Below, in pieces: positions 5,240 to 5,249 of a stretch of 5,249 bases of DNA. How positions within the stretch are numbered: the first letter of the stretch is position 1; each line of letters opens with the position of its first letter. The position numbers and the translations under genes are program-made. The notes below the pieces were generated by a model that saw only the letters and a program-made list of their open reading frames with translations, was not told the DNA's origin and did not search any database. This stretch comes from Hyphomonadaceae bacterium (GTDB lineage: Bacteria; Pseudomonadota; Alphaproteobacteria; Caulobacterales; Hyphomonadaceae): NCBI GenBank assembly GCA_030696545.1, contig JAUYSA010000422.1, forward strand, positions 1 through 5,249, in the 5' to 3' direction.

Positions 5240-5249
5240 GGACGTCAGA

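Overview
The window looks like an accessory, mobile-element-rich stretch of an alphaproteobacterial chromosome, probably Hyphomicrobiales (Rhizobiales) or a relative. This rests on the moderately high GC content, the type of terminase cassette, and an IS21-type end of a kind I associate with that group. The assignment is inference; no rRNA or housekeeping gene anchors it.

Layout. (1) Bases 1-140 are read as the left end of an IS21-family insertion sequence pointing out of the window on the minus strand. It comprises two imperfect 22-bp terminal repeats, a hairpin, and the first nine codons of istA behind a good Shine-Dalgarno. That Shine-Dalgarno lies inside the hairpin. (2) Bases 141-455 carry no convincing gene. 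They hold a strongly alternating CG tract able to form a cruciform or Z-DNA, a 12-bp palindrome, and the leader of the next gene. (3) Bases 456-3824 are a tightly packed, overlapping three-gene plus-strand operon: a ParB-like/DNA methyltransferase fusion, a small basic DUF5681-type protein in the usual position of a small terminase, and a large terminase with ATPase and nuclease halves. No portal, protease or capsid gene follows, so this is a stand-alone packaging-plus-methylation cassette or the stump of a prophage. (4) Bases 3866-5239 are a separate module: a 70-residue XRE regulator on the minus strand, divergent from a 337-residue Mrr-like restriction endonuclease on the plus strand. The regulator resembles restriction-modification controller (C) proteins. 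Its upstream region carries a close match to the C-box, GACTTATAATC, superimposed on a perfect TATAAT.

How the parts may work together. The terminase operon would methylate and package phage-type DNA. The XRE/endonuclease pair looks like a controlled restriction unit whose cognate methyltransferase is not next to it. Either it lies outside the window, or the endonuclease acts on modified DNA, or the phage-type methyltransferase some 3 kb away protects the host. The most original points are the C-box/divergent endonuclease arrangement, the endonuclease's unassigned N-terminal half, the portal-less terminase cassette, and the Shine-Dalgarno-masking hairpin at the IS21 end.
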